DNA of 6,254 nt from Gammaproteobacteria bacterium (lineage in GTDB: Bacteria > Pseudomonadota > Gammaproteobacteria > HK1), in NCBI GenBank assembly GCA_022822245.1, contig JAJECB010000348.1, forward strand, positions 1 through 6,254. The letters are read 5' to 3'. Position 1 is the stretch's first letter; each line of letters starts with the position of its first letter. The notes below the pieces were generated by a model. The model saw only the letters and a list, made by a program, of their open reading frames with translations, was not told the DNA's origin and ran no database searches. Shown here in pieces: positions 4,048 to 6,254 of this stretch. The translations under genes were made by a program, and so were the position numbers.

Positions 4048-5898
4048 ATGGCAGCGAAGACGGTGCAGCTCACGATGTCCCAGGCCCTCGTTCGCTACCT
4101 GTGCAACCAGTGGGTGAAGACCGGGTCGGGACGCGAACGGCTCTTTCCCGGGGTGTTCGGAATCTTCGGTCACGGCAACGTGACCTGTCTCGCGGAGGCC
4201 CTGGAGGCGGTCCGGGACGAGCTTCCGACCTGGCGCGGACAGAATGAGCAGTCGATGGCCCTTGCCGCCCTCGGCTTTACCCGGGCGCGCCGGCGCCGCC
4301 AGATCATGGTCGCGACCTCTTCGATCGGTCCCGGCGCGACCAACATGGTGACCGCCGCCGCCACCGGCCACTCGAACCGGCTGCCGATCCTGATCCTCTC
4401 CGGCGACGTGTTCGCGAACCGCCGGCCCGATCCGGTGCTGCAGCAGATCGAGCACTTCGCCGCCCCGAGCACCTCGGTCAACGACGCGTTCCGGTCGGTT
4501 TCCCGCTACTGGGACCGCATCACCCACCCGGAGCAGATCATCTCGTCGCTGCCGCAGGCGACCGCGGTGATGCTCGACCCGGCCGACTGCGGCCCCGCCT
4601 TCATCGGCCTGTGCCAGGACACCCAGGAGATCGCGTTCGACTACCCCGAGGCGTTCTTCGAGCCGGTGGTCCACGTCATCCCGCGCCCGCGTCCGGACCG
4701 GGACCAGGTGGCGGCGGCGGCCGCTCTCCTCGCGGCGGCCCGACGCCCTCTCATCATCGCGGGCGGTGGGGTGCGCTATTCGCTCGCGGAGGCGGAGCTC
4801 GCCGCCTTCGCCGCCGCACGCGGCATCCCGGTCGCGGAGACGGTGGCGGGCCGCGGGATGCTCGTGCACGACGACCCGATGAACGTCGGTCCGGTCGGGG
4901 TCATCGGTTCGGCCTCGGCCAACGCCCTCGCCGCGGATGCGGACGTGGTCCTCGCGATCGGTACCCGGCTCCAGGACTTCACCACCGGCTCGTGGAGCGC
5001 GTTCTCGCCGGAGGCCCGCTTCGTCGCCGTCAATGCCGCCCGCTTCGATGCCGTCAAGCACCGGGCGGCGCCCGTCGTGGGAGACGCCCGCGAGGGAATC
5101 GCCGAGCTCGATGCGGCCCTCGGCGACTGGTCGGCCGAGCCGGACTGGACCGCACGCGCGAGCCGCGAATACGCGGAGTGGAATCGCGCCGTCGAGGCTG
5201 CCACCCGTCCGAGCAACGCCCCGGTTCCGAGCTACGCCCAGGTCATCGGAGCGGTGAACCGGGCGGCCGCGGAGCGCGACCTCGTGCTCACCGCGGCCGG
5301 GGGGCTCCCCGGCGAGCTCATGAAGAACTGGAAGGTGAAATCGCCCGCGACCTTCGATCTCGAGTTCGGATACTCCTGCATGGGGTACGAGATCGCGGGG
5401 GCGTGGGGGGCGGCGATGGCCGACCCGACCCGGGAGGTCTACGCCCTCGTCGGGGACGGCTCCTACCTCATGATGAACTCGGACATCTACTCGTCCGTCC
5501 TGACCGGGCACAAGATCATCGTCGTGGTCTGCGACAACGGAGGCTTCGCGATCATCAACCGCCTCCAGAACTTCAAGGGCGGGGCGTCGTTCAACAACTT
5601 CATCCGGGACAGCCGCATCGCGGGCGAGCCGTTCGCGGTCGACTTCGCGGCCCACGCCCGCGCAATGGGTGCGGAGGCGCGCCGGGTGGAGAGCATCGCG
5701 GACCTGGAGGACGCTCTCGAATGGGCGCGGGGCACGGACCGAACCACCGTCATCGCCCTCGAGACGGCCGACAACGTGTGGACCCCGGGCGACGCCTGGT
5801 GGGACCTCGGGGTGCCGGAGGTGAGCGCCCGCGAAGAGGTCCGGGACGCGCGGGCGGAGCATGCGGAAGGACGGACCCGCCAGCGCATCGGAGTGTAG
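4048..5898 (+). CDS. iolD: 3D-(3,5/4)-trihydroxycyclohexane-1,2-dione acylhydrolase (decyclizing), IolD
   Basis: This 616-aa thiamine-diphosphate enzyme hydrolytically opens the ring of trihydroxycyclohexane-1,2-dione (the IolE product) to 5-deoxy-D-glucuronate, the third step of bacterial myo-inositol catabolism in the cytoplasm. The three-domain ThDP layout is clear. In the N-terminal PYR domain, LTMSQALVRYLCNQW (8-22) and GVFGIFGHGNV (35-45) are IolD signatures, and RGQNEQSMALAA (63-74) supplies the likely cofactor-activating E67. The central domain covers about 215-370 (LIIAGGGVRYS, 235-245). The C-terminal PP domain carries the ThDP/Mg site GDG (469-471) through CDNGGFAIINRLQ (495-507), with D496-N497 at the usual distance. 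The 'GYSCMGYEIAGAWGAAMA' block (441-458) is also typical. Length is close to other IolD proteins (about 615-640 aa) and nothing appears missing. iolE follows after 4 bp. The specific IolD signatures make another ThDP enzyme such as acetolactate synthase unlikely. Confidence 0.95.
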   Translation: MAAKTVQLTMSQALVRYLCNQWVKTGSGRERLFPGVFGIFGHGNVTCLAEALEAVRDELPTWRGQNEQSMALAALGFTRARRRRQIMVATSSIGPGATNMVTAAATGHSNRLPILILSGDVFANRRPDPVLQQIEHFAAPSTSVNDAFRSVSRYWDRITHPEQIISSLPQATAVMLDPADCGPAFIGLCQDTQEIAFDYPEAFFEPVVHVIPRPRPDRDQVAAAAALLAAARRPLIIAGGGVRYSLAEAELAAFAAARGIPVAETVAGRGMLVHDDPMNVGPVGVIGSASANALAADADVVLAIGTRLQDFTTGSWSAFSPEARFVAVNAARFDAVKHRAAPVVGDAREGIAELDAALGDWSAEPDWTARASREYAEWNRAVEAATRPSNAPVPSYAQVIGAVNRAAAERDLVLTAAGGLPGELMKNWKVKSPATFDLEFGYSCMGYEIAGAWGAAMADPTREVYALVGDGSYLMMNSDIYSSVLTGHKIIVVVCDNGGFAIINRLQNFKGGASFNNFIRDSRIAGEPFAVDFAAHARAMGAEARRVESIADLEDALEWARGTDRTTVIALETADNVWTPGDAWWDLGVPEVSAREEVRDARAEHAEGRTRQRIGV

Positions 5899-5902
5899 GA
5901 AG

Positions 5903-6254
5903 ATGAAACAGGTACGCTTGGGTATCGCCCCAATCGCGTGGTCGAACGACGACCTTCCGGAGCTCGGCGGCGACACTTCGCTCGAGACGTGCCTCTCGGA
6001 GATGGCGCAGGCGGGCTATTCCGGGACGGAGACGGGCGGCAAATACCCCCTGAGCGCGGCGGAGCTCGGCCCGCTCCTCGAGCGGCACGGTCTCGCGCTC
6101 GTGTCGGGCTGGTACTCGGGCGAGCTCCTCGTGAACTCCGTCGAAGAAGAGAAGAAGCGGGCCGAAGCCCAGGTCGCGCTCTTCCGCGAGCTCGGCGCGT
6201 TCGCGTTCGTGTACGGCGAGACCTCGAACACCACTCAGGGAAAGCGCGATGTTC
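5903..6254 (+). CDS. iolE: myo-inosose-2 dehydratase IolE, N-terminal part (runs off the window)
   Basis: The first 117 codons are present; the full protein is normally about 290-305 aa, so roughly 40% is seen and the gene is cut by the window edge, not broken. IolE removes water from 2-keto-myo-inositol (scyllo-inosose) to give the cyclic diketone used by IolD. The protein belongs to the xylose-isomerase-like TIM-barrel family and uses a divalent metal. IolE signatures are VRLGIAPIAWSNDDLPELGG (4-23), AGYSGTETGGKYP (37-49), the conserved LVSGWYSGELL (66-76) and FVYGETSNTTQGK (102-114). GGAG at 5890-5893 lies 9 nt before the ATG and overlaps the last codons of iolD; the spacing of 4 bp between stop and start implies one transcript, possibly with translational coupling. 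Gene order D then E suggests more iol genes (B, C, G, A or a transporter) beyond the edge. Confidence 0.94.
   Translation, partial: MKQVRLGIAPIAWSNDDLPELGGDTSLETCLSEMAQAGYSGTETGGKYPLSAAELGPLLERHGLALVSGWYSGELLVNSVEEEKKRAEAQVALFRELGAFAFVYGETSNTTQGKRDV

Noticed and set aside
4611..5906. A 431-codon plus-strand frame overlapping iolD
   Set aside because: It is a frame-shifted reading of iolD, rich in G, R and P, with no family resemblance.
1861..5976. A 1371-codon open frame on the minus strand covering iolD, the MaoC gene and the oxidoreductase gene in other frames
   Set aside because: Its composition is arginine, proline, glycine and alanine-rich without recognisable domains. It overlaps four well-supported genes, three of them antisense. 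Long antisense frames are expected in GC-rich DNA because stop codons are AT-rich.

Overview
The window is GC-rich bacterial DNA, with third codon positions almost all G or C and long spurious open frames on the opposite strand. It carries six protein-coding genes in two divergent blocks separated by an intergenic region of about 300 bp. The sequence does not fix the taxon; a high-GC aerobic heterotroph is likely, and an actinobacterium or proteobacterium are both possible. I see no rRNA, tRNA, CRISPR array or mobile element.

Left block, minus strand, read from the middle of the window towards base 1: a Gfo/Idh/MocA-type oxidoreductase with the 'putative oxidoreductase C-terminal' architecture (1875-3182), a small VOC/glyoxalase-fold protein (1395-1787), and a zinc-dependent medium-chain alcohol dehydrogenase (131-1216). 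A strong GC hairpin follows the last gene directly. The gaps of 87 and 178 bp contain small palindromes and an imperfect direct repeat, so the three genes may be one operon or may have internal control points.

Right block, plus strand: a MaoC-fold dehydratase/hydratase (about 3484-3969), iolD (4048-5898) and the first 117 codons of iolE (5903 to the window edge). IolE (inosose dehydratase) and IolD (trihydroxycyclohexanedione acylhydrolase) catalyse consecutive steps of myo-inositol catabolism: scyllo-inosose is dehydrated to the cyclic diketone, whose ring IolD then opens to 5-deoxy-glucuronate. The 4-bp iolD-iolE gap shows tight co-transcription, and further iol genes probably lie just past the right edge.

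The window therefore looks like one end of an inositol/cyclitol utilisation locus with less usual neighbours: a MaoC dehydratase leading the iol transcript and a divergent set of redox and accessory genes. The divergent promoter region contains a perfect 8-bp inverted repeat with a 9-bp spacer (3341-3365), the best operator candidate in the window. No clearly new system is visible. The points most worth a second look are this operator-like site, the MaoC-iolD linkage and the repeats upstream of the alcohol dehydrogenase.
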